From the NCBI GenBank assembly GCA_014799805.1, contig JAAVHJ010000076.1, forward strand, positions 1 to 64,000: 64,000 bases of DNA, in the 5' to 3' direction. The position numbers and the translations under genes are program-made. The DNA comes from Ruminococcus sp. (GTDB lineage Bacteria; Bacillota; Clostridia; Oscillospirales; Ruminococcaceae). The first letter of the stretch is position 1, and every line of letters begins with the position of its first letter. Below are positions 7,286-17,318 of the stretch, one piece after another. The notes beneath the pieces were generated by a model, which saw nothing but the letters and a program-made list of their open reading frames with translations, searched no databases and was not told where the DNA came from.

Positions 7286-8217
7286 AGCAAATGAAACGTA
7301 TTTATTATATTTGTAATTTACAAGCAGGAAAAGCAGAATTAAGTAATTATTTAGGAAATATTCTGAATATTATGACAAAAGCTGGTTATGAAGTCACTGT
7401 TAGACCAACACAAGCTGTGCAAGATGCGACAAGTGCAACTGTAAAAGCCGTGAATTCTGGATTATATCATTATATTTTCTGTTCTGGCGGTGACGGGACA
7501 TTGCATGAAGTATTAACGGGAATGTTAGAAGCAGAGCAAACAATTCCTGTTGGCTATATTCCTTGCGGTTCTATGAATGATTTTGCAAAAAGCATGACCA
7601 TTCCGAAAGATATGGCAAAAGCATGTTCTGCGGTATTAGACGGCATTCCAAGAAAAATTGATATCGGGACTGTGAATGATAGAGGGTTTAGCTATGTTGC
7701 AGCATTTGGTGCATTTACAGATGTTACTTATGAAACAAAGCAATCCGTCAAAAATATTTTAGGTCCAGTGGCTTATATGATGAATGCTGTGACGAAAATC
7801 AGTAATATTCGGGCATATCCTATGAGAATTACTTGTGATGGTGAAGTAATCGAAGATGAATTTATATTTGGCATGATTACAAATTCTGCTTCCGTAGGCG
7901 GAATGCTTGATATCAGCGATTTTTGTTTTGATGATGGCAATTTTGAAGTCACACTGATAAAAAAGCAAGAGTCTCTGGCAGAATTGCATCGTACAGTATC
8001 ATTTTTGCGTGATATTAAAGAAATTTCTAACGAAGAAAATATTTATTGCCTGCGAGCATCTGATATTACAATTGAATTATTAGAAAAAACAGATGTACCT
8101 TGGACAATTGATGGTGAATATTTGCCAAATACATCAAAATTTCATATTGTCAATCATAAGCAAGCGGTTTCTTTTTTAGTACCCCGAACCTGCCCTGCTT
8201 GTTATTTTCAGAATTAA
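7282..8217 (+). CDS. Diacylglycerol/lipid kinase family protein
   Basis: A 311-residue YegS/DgkB-type kinase. The ATP-binding signature SGGDGTLHEVLTG and the following PCGSMNDFAKS are diagnostic of the DAGK catalytic domain; the C-terminal beta-sandwich is also present. The likely reaction is ATP-dependent phosphorylation of diacylglycerol or a related lipid at the inner membrane face. GTG at 7282 has aaggag 6 bases upstream; an ATG at 7291 is too distant. A bidirectional terminator follows. Confidence 0.9.
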   Translation: MKQMKRIYYICNLQAGKAELSNYLGNILNIMTKAGYEVTVRPTQAVQDATSATVKAVNSGLYHYIFCSGGDGTLHEVLTGMLEAEQTIPVGYIPCGSMNDFAKSMTIPKDMAKACSAVLDGIPRKIDIGTVNDRGFSYVAAFGAFTDVTYETKQSVKNILGPVAYMMNAVTKISNIRAYPMRITCDGEVIEDEFIFGMITNSASVGGMLDISDFCFDDGNFEVTLIKKQESLAELHRTVSFLRDIKEISNEENIYCLRASDITIELLEKTDVPWTIDGEYLPNTSKFHIVNHKQAVSFLVPRTCPACYFQN

Positions 8218-8224
8218 ATTAAAT

Positions 8225-8262
8225 AAAAAGCCTTTTTCGGCATTAGAAAAAGGCTTTTTTAT
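8225..8262. terminator. Bidirectional terminator between lipid kinase and PP2C genes
   Basis: A perfect stem of about 14 bp (aaaaagcctttttc with gaaaaaggcttttt) with A and T tails on either side of convergent genes. Confidence 0.9.
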
Positions 8263-9035
8263 TATTTTTTCCAAAAAATTCTGGTATTTTTTACACGTGT
8301 AAGAGCCATGACTGTAATATTATCTGAACAGTTATGTTGCATTGCAAGTTCTGTTAATAATTGCAAACGCCGAACCATAGGGATTTGCATTGCAAGAATT
8401 TTTTCCATTTCGGCTTTTGGGGCATAGTCAGACAAGCCATCTGAGCATAATAATAAAATATCGCCATATTTAATTTTTTCTCCGTATTTTTTTATATCAA
8501 ATTTTGGCTTGCTGTCTGTATTACCAAGCACAGGAAAAATAATATTTTTATAAACATGATGCTGTAATTCTTCCTGTGTAATAATTCCTTCTTCAAATAA
8601 TAACTGCACAAATGACTGGTCTGTTGATAATTGCAATAATTCTGAATCACGATAGCGATATAATCTAGAATCACCAACGTTAATACTATAAAACATATCA
8701 TGTTCATCAACACCCATTGCACAAAGTGTTGTCTGCATATTTCTGGTATGTTCTTGTTTTGCACCGATTTTGGCAAGCGATTCATGAATTGTATTTAATT
8801 TTTTTTCCATGTTGACATGACTTGAAAAAGAAATTTGTCTTAGCATTTCCAGACATTTTGAAGAAGCAATTTCTCCTGATTGTTCCCCTGCAACACCATC
8901 AGCAACAGCAATTAAAAACGGACTAGAAAGTTTTTGCTCTGTGACACCTTCTGTTAATACAGTTCTATGAATTAACAAAGCATCTTCGTTATGTGTTCGA
9001 ATGCCTTTATCTGTAATTGCACAGCAATAATACAT
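8262..9035 (-). CDS. PP2C-family Ser/Thr protein phosphatase
   Basis: A 257-residue PrpC/Stp-like phosphatase. All metal-binding PP2C motifs are present: NEDAL, VADGVAGEQSGE, MQTTLCAM, VGDSRLY, LLCSDGLSDY and the final DNITVM. It would remove phosphate from Ser/Thr residues and reverse Hanks-type kinases. No such kinase lies nearby, although PrpC genes are often adjacent to one. It is transcribed alone; a minus-strand TTGCAT (9095-9100), 17 bases, TATAAT (9072-9077) lies upstream. Confidence 0.92.
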   Translation of the reverse strand: MYYCCAITDKGIRTHNEDALLIHRTVLTEGVTEQKLSSPFLIAVADGVAGEQSGEIASSKCLEMLRQISFSSHVNMEKKLNTIHESLAKIGAKQEHTRNMQTTLCAMGVDEHDMFYSINVGDSRLYRYRDSELLQLSTDQSFVQLLFEEGIITQEELQHHVYKNIIFPVLGNTDSKPKFDIKKYGEKIKYGDILLLCSDGLSDYAPKAEMEKILAMQIPMVRRLQLLTELAMQHNCSDNITVMALTRVKNTRIFWKK

Positions 9036-9165
9036 AAATCACACCCCCATAGCCCTGAAAATTTTATATTTATTATACATGATTTCAGGACAGAATGCAA
9101 TAACAAAATCAAATCAAATGCTTACAACATGATTACAAATTAGATAAAAATTTCTATAAAAAAAA

Positions 9166-10278
9166 CTAAATTTCGCTATAATTGCCCAAAAATTTAAAAT
9201 ATTCCAGATTTTCCGAAAGCTCTGATAATAACGCACAAACAGTAGATTCATGAATATTACCACTGAAATCTAAATAAAACATGACTTCAAAACTGCCGTT
9301 TTTGATTGGTCTGCTTTCCAGTTTTAATAAATTCATATCGCCGATTAGAAATTTGCTTAATAATCGATATAAACTGCCTTCTTCATGAGGCAATTTTAAT
9401 ATCACAGAAATTCTGTTTGCATCTTCTGGTAATAATAATTCTTTGGAAATGCAAATAAATCTTGTATTATTTGGCACACAGTCTGAAATGGATTTTTGTA
9501 AAATTTCTAATCCGTGTAATTCTGCACAATTTTCAGAACAAATTGCACCAAAAGGCTGGTCAGTCTCTGCGACCATTTTAGCAGCAGTTGCTGTATTACT
9601 ATATTCATTTGCATGAAACTGATGATTTGCAATAAACTGTGAACATTGCGACAATGCCTGTGGATGAGAAAATATTTCTTTAATTTGTTCTAATTTTGTA
9701 CCAGATTTCACAGCAAGACAATTTGTAATTTCTACAACAGTTGTTTTATTAATATAAAAATTATATTTATCCATTAAATCATATGCTTGTACAACACTTC
9801 CTGCTGTAGAATTTTCAACAGGAATTACCCCAAATTGTACATCACCGTTCTGAACAGCAGAAAAAACATCAGCAAACCCTGCGAAAAATTGCGGTTTGCA
9901 GTCTTGTCCGAAAATTTGTTTTGCGGCAGTTTCGGCATTTGCACCAGCTGTCCCTTGACAAGCAACACTTGCAGACGATAATTTTAAAGTCTTGAATTCA
10001 TAGGGCTGAACATTTTTGTGTAATTCTCTGTATTGTAAGTATTTACTAATATCCATGATATTTTGAAATAATACAGAGGCATAGCCTTTTAAATTTTCTG
10101 GTGCTTGCTTGCGAATGCGATGGATAACATCTTTTTCACGGTCTGTCTGAAAAATCGGCAAGCCGTTTTCCTGCTTGTATAAAGCAACCTGACGGCACAG
10201 CTCCATACGTTGTTCAAAGGATTTCAGAATTTCTGCATCTAATGCATTAATATTCTGTCTTAATTCGTCTAAATTCAT
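9166..10278 (-). CDS. pheA: Bifunctional chorismate mutase/prephenate dehydratase
   Basis: A 370-residue P-protein. Residues 1-85 are an AroQ chorismate mutase (LDELRQNINALDAEI, later DREKDVIHRIR). Residues about 105-280 are prephenate dehydratase (GVIPVENSTAGSV and NNTRFICIS with the catalytic TRF). Residues about 290-365 are an ACT regulatory domain with LLKLESRPIKNGSFEVMFYLD, which binds phenylalanine. It converts chorismate to phenylpyruvate for Phe synthesis, with feedback inhibition expected. Minus-strand TTGATT (10346-10351), 17 bases, TATAAT (10323-10328) lies upstream. Confidence 0.95.
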   Translation of the reverse strand: MNLDELRQNINALDAEILKSFEQRMELCRQVALYKQENGLPIFQTDREKDVIHRIRKQAPENLKGYASVLFQNIMDISKYLQYRELHKNVQPYEFKTLKLSSASVACQGTAGANAETAAKQIFGQDCKPQFFAGFADVFSAVQNGDVQFGVIPVENSTAGSVVQAYDLMDKYNFYINKTTVVEITNCLAVKSGTKLEQIKEIFSHPQALSQCSQFIANHQFHANEYSNTATAAKMVAETDQPFGAICSENCAELHGLEILQKSISDCVPNNTRFICISKELLLPEDANRISVILKLPHEEGSLYRLLSKFLIGDMNLLKLESRPIKNGSFEVMFYLDFSGNIHESTVCALLSELSENLEYFKFLGNYSEI

Positions 10279-10372
10279 ATAAAAACCTCCTGAATTTTTT
10301 TGCAGATTTATCCTACTATTTTATTATACAAAATATTTTCCAAAAAATCAATATAAAATTTCTGTTAGGGTA

Positions 10373-10402
10373 TTGAAAAATAGAGTTGTTTTATGTTATA
10401 AT
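10373..10402 (+). promoter_or_regulatory. Promoter of the ruv/ecf/truA operon
   Basis: TTGAAA (10373-10378), 18 bases, TATAAT (10397-10402). It is the only clear promoter ahead of about 11.6 kb of tightly packed rightward genes. Confidence 0.65.
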
Positions 10403-10436
10403 AATAACTGCATGAGATTTAGGGGGATTTTTTATC

Positions 10437-10916
10437 ATGAGAATATTAGGCATAGACCCTGGATATGCAATTGTTGGTTTTGGTGTGATAGATTATGCAG
10501 GGGCGAATTTTAAGCCTGTTAATTATGGTGCAATGATAACAGAAGCCCATATGCCATTTACAGGACGCTTATGCATGATTGATTCTGATATGCATGAAAT
10601 TCTTGAAACTTATCAGCCAGATTGCATGGCAATTGAAAAATTATATTTTACATCTAATCAGAAAACTGCCATTGATGTCGCACAGGCAAGGGGTATTTTA
10701 ATTTTAAATGCTTCTAAAAAAAATATTCCAGTTTATGAATATACGCCGTTACAAGTCAAAATGGCTGTTGTTGGCTATGGCAAAGCTGAAAAAAAACAAG
10801 TCATGGAAATGACAAAAAATATTTTAAAATTAAATCATATTCCAAAGCCAGATGATGCTGCTGATGCATTAGCAATTGCAATTTGTCATGGGCATTGTTG
10901 TCAGGGAAAAAAATAG
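10437..10916 (+). CDS. ruvC: Holliday junction endonuclease RuvC
   Basis: 159 residues, full length. It cleaves four-way DNA junctions symmetrically during recombinational repair together with RuvAB. The catalytic acidic residues are visible in GIDPGYAIVGFG, MAIEKLYF and KPDDAADALAIAICH. The start follows agggggat. It is the first gene of a long operon. In many Firmicutes ruvC is absent or replaced, so its place next to ruvA and ruvB fits the Clostridial arrangement. Confidence 0.96.
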   Translation: MRILGIDPGYAIVGFGVIDYAGANFKPVNYGAMITEAHMPFTGRLCMIDSDMHEILETYQPDCMAIEKLYFTSNQKTAIDVAQARGILILNASKKNIPVYEYTPLQVKMAVVGYGKAEKKQVMEMTKNILKLNHIPKPDDAADALAIAICHGHCCQGKK

Positions 10917-10931
10917 AAAGGAAAATTTAGT

Positions 10932-11153
10932 ATGTATATTTTATCGCAAAACAAAGAAAAAATTTTGAATCTTACTAATATTACTGCAATAGATGTTACT
11001 AAGAATTATGGAGGCAAAAAAGAAGAAAAATATGGGTTATATGCGAATGGAGGATTTATTGCACTTTATGCAGATAAGGGAACAGCACAAAAAATGCTTG
11101 TTAAAATTTTATCTGCCATTGAAAATGATGAAAAAATATATGAATTAGAATAA
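10932..11153 (+). CDS. Small conserved protein, copy 1
   Basis: A 73-residue soluble protein opening with MYILSQNKEKILNLTNITAI and ending in a helix (GTAQKMLVKILSAIENDEKIYELE). The next gene encodes a clear paralogue. I recognise the pattern from uncharacterised Firmicute proteins but know no function. The aaaggaaa site is 7 bases upstream. It lies between ruvC and ruvA in the same operon. Confidence 0.8.
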   Translation: MYILSQNKEKILNLTNITAIDVTKNYGGKKEEKYGLYANGGFIALYADKGTAQKMLVKILSAIENDEKIYELE

Positions 11154-11175
11154 TACTAAAAAAGGAAATTTTATT

Positions 11176-11388
11176 ATGTATATTTTTTCACAAAATAAAG
11201 AAGCAATTGTAAATCTGGATAGTAACTCTGCAATCTATATTAGTTATAGCGAAAAAGAGAAAGATTTCAGGATTGATACAGATTGTGTTATTCTTGCACG
11301 CTATTCAGACAAAGAAACAGCAAAGAAAATGCTTATTAAAATTTATACTGGGCTTAAAAATGGTGATAAATTTTTTGAAGTAGAATAA
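11176..11388 (+). CDS. Small conserved protein, copy 2
   Basis: A 70-residue paralogue of the preceding gene. The shared skeleton is MYI-SQNKEAIVNL at the start, an ILARYSDKETAKKMLIKI-type helix and the FFEVE ending. The two copies are well diverged in the middle (lysine-rich versus acidic strands), so the duplication is old or each copy has its own role. An aaaggaaa site precedes it. No membrane or signal features. Confidence 0.8.
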   Translation: MYIFSQNKEAIVNLDSNSAIYISYSEKEKDFRIDTDCVILARYSDKETAKKMLIKIYTGLKNGDKFFEVE

Positions 11389-11404
11389 TTAAGAGGAATA
11401 ATTT

Positions 11405-12007
11405 ATGATATATAGTTTACATGGAAAAATAGTAGAAACTGCACCAAATTTTGTTGTGATAGAATGCGGTGGTGTAGGCTATGCTTGTCGAACAACACAG
11501 ACAACGCTTGCTAAAATTGGAGCTGTCGGCGAAGAAACGATGCTTTATACACATATGGCAATTCATGACACAGCAATTGAATTATTTGGCTTTGCAACAA
11601 AAGAAGAGTTGCATTGTTTTCAAATGCTGATTACTGTTTCAGGCATTGGTGGAAAAGCGGGATTAGCAATTTTATCAGATTTAACGCCAAATAGATTTGC
11701 TTTGTTAGTAGCGTCTGGGGATAGCTTGGCATTGACGAAAATTAAAGGCATTGGCAAAAAATCAGCAGAGAGAATTATTCTTGATTTAAAAGACAAGCTT
11801 GTGAAAACAAATCCTGTGTTACAGGAAATGCCTGTTGTAGTAAATACTAGCAAAACAGATAGCCTTGCAGAAGCAATGGCTGGATTGTTAGTGTTAGGCT
11901 ATCGACAAGAAGAAGTGATGCCAATTTTGGTAAAACAAGATGAAAATTTATCACCAGAAGAATTAATTAAATTTACACTGCGTGAACTTGGCAGACAAGC
12001 AAAATAA
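11405..12007 (+). CDS. ruvA: Holliday junction DNA helicase subunit RuvA
   Basis: 200 residues, standard length. N-terminal OB fold (MIYSLHGKIVETAPNFVVIE, YTHMAIHDTAIELFGF), then two helix-hairpin-helix motifs (ITVSGIGGKAGLAIL and KIKGIGKKSAERIILDLKDK), and a C-terminal domain III (LAEAMAGLLVLGYRQEEV) that contacts RuvB. It binds the junction and loads the RuvB motor. The start follows aagaggaa. Confidence 0.96.
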   Translation: MIYSLHGKIVETAPNFVVIECGGVGYACRTTQTTLAKIGAVGEETMLYTHMAIHDTAIELFGFATKEELHCFQMLITVSGIGGKAGLAILSDLTPNRFALLVASGDSLALTKIKGIGKKSAERIILDLKDKLVKTNPVLQEMPVVVNTSKTDSLAEAMAGLLVLGYRQEEVMPILVKQDENLSPEELIKFTLRELGRQAK

Positions 12008-12037
12008 TATTAAAATATAAAAATGGAGGGAAAAGCC

Positions 12038-12760
12038 ATGAATCTGGAAGAATTATTGCAAGTTGCAATGACGGATATTTCAAAACGTGGGATTTTTTTG
12101 CAAGCATTAATTAGAAGCGATATTTTTGTCATTTGCAGAAATCCTGTGCAGTTTGAAAATAATCGCTCACAAGTGCAATTAGAATTAATGACTGTACAGA
12201 ATCAAGATGGTTATGTATTTATTCCATTTTTTACAAGTCATAAAGTATTATCTCAGTTTGTAAAACGTTATGTAGAATGTTATAAATTAAATTGTCTGCG
12301 GTTTTTTAATTTAATACAAGATATGAATGCTGTGCTGAATCCGAATTCTTATGGAAAAGAATTTCATTCTGTTGAAATAAAAGCAATTTTAAGAATTGCA
12401 AGAAATTTGCATGTGAAAGCAATTTCTTATAACGAATTAGAAAATATCAGCTACAGAGAGCCACAGCGTTCTTTAGTACATATTCGGCAATCGGCATCTA
12501 AATTTTTCAGTACACAGCCTAATGTGGACAGAGCTTTTATTGTAGAAATGATAAAAGGCAGTGAAAAGCCACAAATTTTAATTGTGATAGATATGCTTGG
12601 CAATACTAGAAAATTATTTACTGGTTTGGCAAGACATTTATCTAAAATAAAAAAAAGCAATGAGCATTTATATTTTTTAAGCTATGAACAGGAACTTGGC
12701 AAAAAAGCAGCAAATCAGATTCAGCCTTTTTATGTCAGAACGACAAAGCGTTATTTTTAA
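12038..12760 (+). CDS. SseB-like family protein
   Basis: About 240 residues, soluble. The N-terminal half (VFIPFFTSHKVLSQF and later NAVLNPNSYGKEF) matches the SseB N-terminal domain pattern, named for enhanced serine sensitivity; the C-terminal half resembles the SseB C-terminal region (VDRAFIVEMIKG, LYFLSYEQELGKKAAN). Molecular function is not established. An ATG at 12023 lacks a ribosome-binding site; ggaggg precedes the ATG at 12038 by 8 bases. It sits between ruvA and ruvB, which are usually adjacent. Confidence 0.72.
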   Translation: MNLEELLQVAMTDISKRGIFLQALIRSDIFVICRNPVQFENNRSQVQLELMTVQNQDGYVFIPFFTSHKVLSQFVKRYVECYKLNCLRFFNLIQDMNAVLNPNSYGKEFHSVEIKAILRIARNLHVKAISYNELENISYREPQRSLVHIRQSASKFFSTQPNVDRAFIVEMIKGSEKPQILIVIDMLGNTRKLFTGLARHLSKIKKSNEHLYFLSYEQELGKKAANQIQPFYVRTTKRYF

Positions 12761-12783
12761 TTTTTTAGAAATGAGGGATTTAC

Positions 12784-13845
12784 ATGATTGAAACAGGGGA
12801 TTTTAAATTTGATAATCGGCTCGTGTCAACTCAGGAATTAGAAGAAGATACTGGCATTGAAAAAGGGTTACGTCCGTTGTCTCTTGCAGAATATATCGGA
12901 CAGGATAAAGTAAAAGAAATTATGACAATTTATATACAAGCAGCGAAACGCCGTGAAAGTGCATTAGACCATGTATTATTATATGGTCCTCCTGGTTTGG
13001 GAAAAACAACACTTTCAGCAATTATTGCACATGAAATGGGCGTGAATTTGCGAATTACAACAGGTCCTGCCATTGAACGCCCTGGAGATTTGGCGGCGAT
13101 TCTGACAAATTTATCTTCAGGTGATGTGTTATTTATTGATGAAATTCATAGATTAAATCGAGCCGTAGAAGAAATTTTATACCCTGCTTTAGAAGACCAT
13201 GCCATTGATATTGTTGTTGGCAAAGGTCCTTCTGCAAGGTCTTTACGAGTAGATTTGCCAGAATTTACGCTTGTTGGTGCGACTACTAGAGCAGGACAAT
13301 TATCAGCTCCGTTACGTGATAGATTTGGCATTGTGCAGAGATTAGAATTATATACACCAAAGCAATTATCAGATATTATTCGCAGAAGTTCGCAAATTTT
13401 AGGAATTCCTTGCACAGCAGACGGTGCATTAGAATTGGCAAGACGTTCAAGAGGAACGCCACGTATTGCAAATAGACTGTTAAAACGTGTGAGAGATTTT
13501 GCTGATGTCATTGGCAATGGTGAAATTACAGAACAAATTGCAAAAATTGCTTTAAACCGTCTTGAAATTGATGCATTAGGACTTGACAGCAATGACAGAA
13601 GAATGCTGGATATGATTATCAAAGGCTATGGAGGCGGTCCTGTTGGGTTGGAAACACTTGCCTCAGCATTAGGAGAAGAAGCTGTTACTTTGGAAGATGT
13701 TTGCGAACCGTTTTTAATGCAGTTAGGTTTTTTGTCCAGAACGCCAAGAGGACGCTGTGCCACACAAGCAGCCTATATGCATTTAGGCTATCCTGTGCAA
13801 TCACAACAGGAAAATTTGCAATTATTATTATCAGATGCAGAATAA
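12784..13845 (+). CDS. ruvB: Holliday junction branch migration ATPase RuvB
   Basis: 353 residues. AAA+ motor that drives branch migration on RuvA-bound junctions. Walker [10 protein letters not shown], Walker [10 protein letters not shown], sensor VGATTRAG, arginine finger region [14 protein letters not shown], and a C-terminal winged helix ([17 protein letters not shown]) are all present. The start is 5 bases after gagggat. Confidence 0.97.
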   Translation: MIETGDFKFDNRLVSTQELEEDTGIEKGLRPLSLAEYIGQDKVKEIMTIYIQAAKRRESALDHVLLYGPPGLGKTTLSAIIAHEMGVNLRITTGPAIERPGDLAAILTNLSSGDVLFIDEIHRLNRAVEEILYPALEDHAIDIVVGKGPSARSLRVDLPEFTLVGATTRAGQLSAPLRDRFGIVQRLELYTPKQLSDIIRRSSQILGIPCTADGALELARRSRGTPRIANRLLKRVRDFADVIGNGEITEQIAKIALNRLEIDALGLDSNDRRMLDMIIKGYGGGPVGLETLASALGEEAVTLEDVCEPFLMQLGFLSRTPRGRCATQAAYMHLGYPVQSQQENLQLLLSDAE

Positions 13846-13866
13846 AACTAGTTAGGAGGAAAAAAA

Positions 13867-14766
13867 TTGCGAGCATCAAATAAATGGAAGTCCTATCGTG
13901 TGATAGATACTTCTGATGGTGAAAAATTAGAAATCTGGAATGGTGTGACACTCATACGACCAGACCCTCAAGTGATTTGGAAAACAAGTAAAAATAAAAA
14001 GCTTTGGGAAAAAGCAGACGCACATTATCATAGAAGTAATTCTGGTGGTGGAAAATGGGAATTTCATGCAAAATTGCCTGAAAATTGGGAGTTATTTTAT
14101 GAAAATCTGAATTTAAAATTTAAAATTCGTCCAACTGGGTTTAAACATACAGGATTATTTCCTGAACAGGCTGTCAATTGGGATTTCATGAATGCATTAA
14201 TTCAAAAAGCACAGAGACCTGTAAAAGTATTAAATTTATTTGCCTATACAGGTGGTGCAACGCTTGCCTGTGCAAATGCTGGTGCAGAAGTCTGTCATGT
14301 AGATGCTTCTAAAGGCATGGTACAATGGGCAAGAGAAAATGCAAATTTATCTAATTTGCAAGATAAGCCAATTCGTTGGATTGTAGATGATTGTGAAAAA
14401 TTTACGCTAAGAGAAATCAGACGGGGTCGGCGTTATGATGCCATTATTATGGATCCTCCAAGTTATGGTAGAGGTCCTTCTGGAGAAATCTGGAAATTAG
14501 AAAATTGCATTTATGATTTAGTTCAGAATTGCGTGAATGTATTAAGTGATAATCCAGTATTTTTCTTGATTAATAGTTATACGACAGGATTATCTCCGTC
14601 TGTTATGGGCTATATTTTAAATAGCTTATTAACGGAAAAATTCGGCGGTTATGTCTATTTTGATGAAATTGGTTTGCCAGTCGAACAAAGTGGCATGTGT
14701 TTGCCTTGTGGTGCAACGGCCGTCTGGTGTAAAAATAATGCCGAAAGGAATTTTTATGAAAAATAA
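13867..14766 (+). CDS. Class I SAM-dependent methyltransferase
   Basis: 299 residues starting with TTG behind a strong taggagg site. The Rossmann core has motif [27 protein letters not shown] and motif [13 protein letters not shown], the pattern of the RlmI/RlmK-like (COG1092) branch that methylates rRNA bases. It lacks an obvious PUA domain, which separates it from classical RlmI; the precise target is unknown. Its 3' end overlaps ecfA1 by 11 bases. Confidence 0.85.
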   Translation: MRASNKWKSYRVIDTSDGEKLEIWNGVTLIRPDPQVIWKTSKNKKLWEKADAHYHRSNSGGGKWEFHAKLPENWELFYENLNLKFKIRPTGFKHTGLFPEQAVNWDFMNALIQKAQRPVKVLNLFAYTGGATLACANAGAEVCHVDASKGMVQWARENANLSNLQDKPIRWIVDDCEKFTLREIRRGRRYDAIIMDPPSYGRGPSGEIWKLENCIYDLVQNCVNVLSDNPVFFLINSYTTGLSPSVMGYILNSLLTEKFGGYVYFDEIGLPVEQSGMCLPCGATAVWCKNNAERNFYEK

Positions 14767-15616
14767 TCATCCTATGATACAAGCAAAAAATTTAATATTT
14801 TCTTATCCTGCTGAAAATTCAGAAAATCAAGATAATTTAAATTTAATTTTAAAAAATATTTCATTGGAGATTCAAAAAGGCAGTTTTACAGCAATTCTTG
14901 GACATAATGGCAGTGGAAAATCCACACTTGCAAAACATATGAATGCAATTTTAATTCCAGATGAAGGAAAAATGCTGGTTGATGGATTAGATACTTGTCA
15001 GGAAGAAAATTTATTTGCCATTCGCCAAAAAGCTGGCATGGTGTTTCAGAATCCAGATAATCAGATTGTTGCGACGATTGTAGAAGAAGATGTTGCATTT
15101 GCACCTGAAAATTTAGGCGTGCCACCTGAAGAAATTCGGAAACGTGTGGATAATGCGTTAAAATCTGTCAAAATGTATGAATATCGAAATCATGCTCCTA
15201 CGCAATTATCAGGAGGACAAAAACAACGTGTTGCAATTGCAGGTGTAATTGCGATGCAACCAGATTGTATTATATTAGATGAACCTACGGCGATGTTAGA
15301 CCCTCAGGGAAGACAGGAAGTTATGGAAACTATTCTGAAATTAAATCAAAAATATCATATTACGATTATATTAATTACACATTATATGGAAGAAGCAGCA
15401 CTTGCAGAACGTGTTGTAGTCATAGACAATGGAGAAATTATTCTTGATGATACGCCAAAAAAGGTATTTTCACAAGTGGACAGAATGAAAAAAATCGGTC
15501 TTGCTGTGCCACAGGTCACAGAACTTGCTTGGGAGCTGAATAAAGCTGGTTATGCGATTTCAACAGAAATTATGACTGAACAGGAATGTTTGACGGCTTT
15601 GGAAAAATTATTATAG
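14756..15616 (+). CDS. ecfA1: ECF transporter ATPase EcfA1
   Basis: 286 residues. One of two ATPases of an energy-coupling-factor importer, which powers uptake of vitamins through exchangeable S components. Walker [11 protein letters not shown]-loop FQNPDNQIV (the Asn/Asp form typical of EcfA), signature LSGGQKQR and Walker [14 protein letters not shown] are present. I chose the ATG at 14756 after gaaagga; the open frame extends further upstream but only inside the methyltransferase gene. Confidence 0.93.
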   Translation: MKNNHPMIQAKNLIFSYPAENSENQDNLNLILKNISLEIQKGSFTAILGHNGSGKSTLAKHMNAILIPDEGKMLVDGLDTCQEENLFAIRQKAGMVFQNPDNQIVATIVEEDVAFAPENLGVPPEEIRKRVDNALKSVKMYEYRNHAPTQLSGGQKQRVAIAGVIAMQPDCIILDEPTAMLDPQGRQEVMETILKLNQKYHITIILITHYMEEAALAERVVVIDNGEIILDDTPKKVFSQVDRMKKIGLAVPQVTELAWELNKAGYAISTEIMTEQECLTALEKLL

Positions 15617-15632
15617 AAATCAGGTAAAAAAA

Positions 15633-16499
15633 ATGGCAATTCTGAAAACAGAGAATTTAACTTATGTGTATAGCAAAGACACACCGTTTGAAAAAACCGC
15701 AGTTGATAATGTCAATTTATGTATTGAAGAAAATTGCATGGTTGGTGTCATTGGGCATACTGGTTCAGGAAAATCAACACTCATACAGCATTTTAATGGT
15801 TTATTACAGCCAACAAGCGGGAAAATTTATCTTGAAAATCAAGATATTTGGGCAGATAAATCAAAATTACGTGATGTGCGGTTTCAAGTGGGACTTGTAT
15901 TTCAATACCCCGAATATCAATTATTTGAAGAAACAGTATTTAAAGATATTGCATTTGGCGTAAAAAATATGAATCTAAGTGAATCTGAAATAAAAAACAG
16001 AGTGTTAGAAACTGCTCAAATGCTTGGAATTGCCAGTAATTTATTAAATCGTTCGCCTTTTGCATTGTCTGGCGGACAAAAACGTCGTGTTGCAATTGCT
16101 GGTGTCATGGCAATGCGACCAAAAGTATTAATTTTAGATGAGCCTTGTGCAGGATTAGACCCAAAAGGCAGGAATTTAATGCTGAAACAAATTCAGAATT
16201 ATCAGAAACAATCAAAAAGTACAGTGTTATTTGTTTCCCATAGTATGGAAGATGTTGCGGAATTTACAGAAAAATTACTTGTGATGAGCCATGGAAAATT
16301 ATTTTGCTATGAAGATACAAATTTAGTATTTCGTAAAGCCGAAGAATTGCAAGCTTTAGGGCTCAAAGTTCCACAAATTGCTTCTGTCATGCAAATGCTC
16401 AGAAAAAAAGGCTATGACTTGCCAGAAGATTTATATACTGTAGAACAGGCAAAAGTTGCTATTTTAGAGCTGTTAAGAAAGGGTGATATATCATGTTAA
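15633..16499 (+). CDS. ecfA2: ECF transporter ATPase EcfA2
   Basis: 288 residues, the second ATPase. Walker A GHTGSGKST, Q-loop FQYPEYQLFEETV (diagnostic of EcfA2), signature LSGGQKRR, Walker B VLILDEPCAGLDP. The partner ecfT overlaps it by 7 bases. No substrate-binding S component is encoded in the window, so this is a group II shared module. Confidence 0.94.
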   Translation: MAILKTENLTYVYSKDTPFEKTAVDNVNLCIEENCMVGVIGHTGSGKSTLIQHFNGLLQPTSGKIYLENQDIWADKSKLRDVRFQVGLVFQYPEYQLFEETVFKDIAFGVKNMNLSESEIKNRVLETAQMLGIASNLLNRSPFALSGGQKRRVAIAGVMAMRPKVLILDEPCAGLDPKGRNLMLKQIQNYQKQSKSTVLFVSHSMEDVAEFTEKLLVMSHGKLFCYEDTNLVFRKAEELQALGLKVPQIASVMQMLRKKGYDLPEDLYTVEQAKVAILELLRKGDISC

Positions 16500-17299
16500 A
16501 AGACATTACACTTGGACAGTATTTTCCAGTTGATAGCATGATACATAGATTAGACCCTAGATTTAAAATTATTAATACTATGCTATTTATTATCATGCTT
16601 TTTTCAGGGAATTATTTTTTAAATTTATTAATTGGAGCTGTATTTGTATTTATAGTTCAAATGCTTTCTAAAATTCCATTTAAAATAAGTATTAAGAGCA
16701 TTAAGCCAATTTTGCCTGTTTTGATAGTTACAGCAGTTTTAAATCTGGTATTTATTGACAGTGGCGAAACGCTTTTGCACTGGAAATTTTTAAAAATCAC
16801 AGAAGGCGGTATACAGACTAGTATTTTCATGATATGCAGGATTATATTATTAATTCTAGGGTCTTCGCTTTTAACTTATACAACTTCGCCGATTTTATTA
16901 ACAGATGCCATTGAATATTTATTATCGCCGTTGAAAAAAATAAATTTTCCTGTGCATGAAATGGCGATGATGATGTCAATTGCATTAAGATTTATTCCAA
17001 CGCTTTTAGAAGAAACTGATAAAATTATTTCAGCTCAAAAAGCAAGGGGTGCTATGATAGATACAGGTAAACTAACAGACCGTGTGAAAGCAATGATTCC
17101 TATTTTGATACCCTTATTTGTATCCGCATTTCGCCGTGCAGAAGAACTTGCAACAGCTATGGAATGCCGTTGTTATCATGGGGGTGAGGGAAGAACCAGA
17201 CTCAGGCAATTAAAAGCAAATAGAAAAGATTATTGCAGTTTTATAATTTGTATTTTATTTTTAGTGATTTCTGTGATATTAAATTCTATCATAAAATAA
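16493..17299 (+). CDS. ecfT: ECF transporter scaffold protein EcfT
   Basis: 268 residues with about five to six membrane helices. It couples the two ATPases to the S component. The cytoplasmic coupling motifs are visible: AQKARGA around residues 180-190 and ATAMECRCY near residue 220, a variant of the usual second ARG-type motif. It completes the A1-A2-T set. Confidence 0.93.
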   Translation: MLKDITLGQYFPVDSMIHRLDPRFKIINTMLFIIMLFSGNYFLNLLIGAVFVFIVQMLSKIPFKISIKSIKPILPVLIVTAVLNLVFIDSGETLLHWKFLKITEGGIQTSIFMICRIILLILGSSLLTYTTSPILLTDAIEYLLSPLKKINFPVHEMAMMMSIALRFIPTLLEETDKIISAQKARGAMIDTGKLTDRVKAMIPILIPLFVSAFRRAEELATAMECRCYHGGEGRTRLRQLKANRKDYCSFIICILFLVISVILNSIIK

Positions 17300-17318
17300 A
17301 ACAGAAAGGATGGAAGTT

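Noticed and set aside
8262-9035. PP2C as part of a linked Ser/Thr kinase pair
   Set aside because: No Hanks-type kinase or FHA gene is found near it in the window, so no kinase partnership is claimed.
14651-14755. Longer start for ecfA1
   Set aside because: The upstream part lies inside the methyltransferase gene in another frame and has no ribosome-binding site; EcfA family length fits the ATG at 14756.
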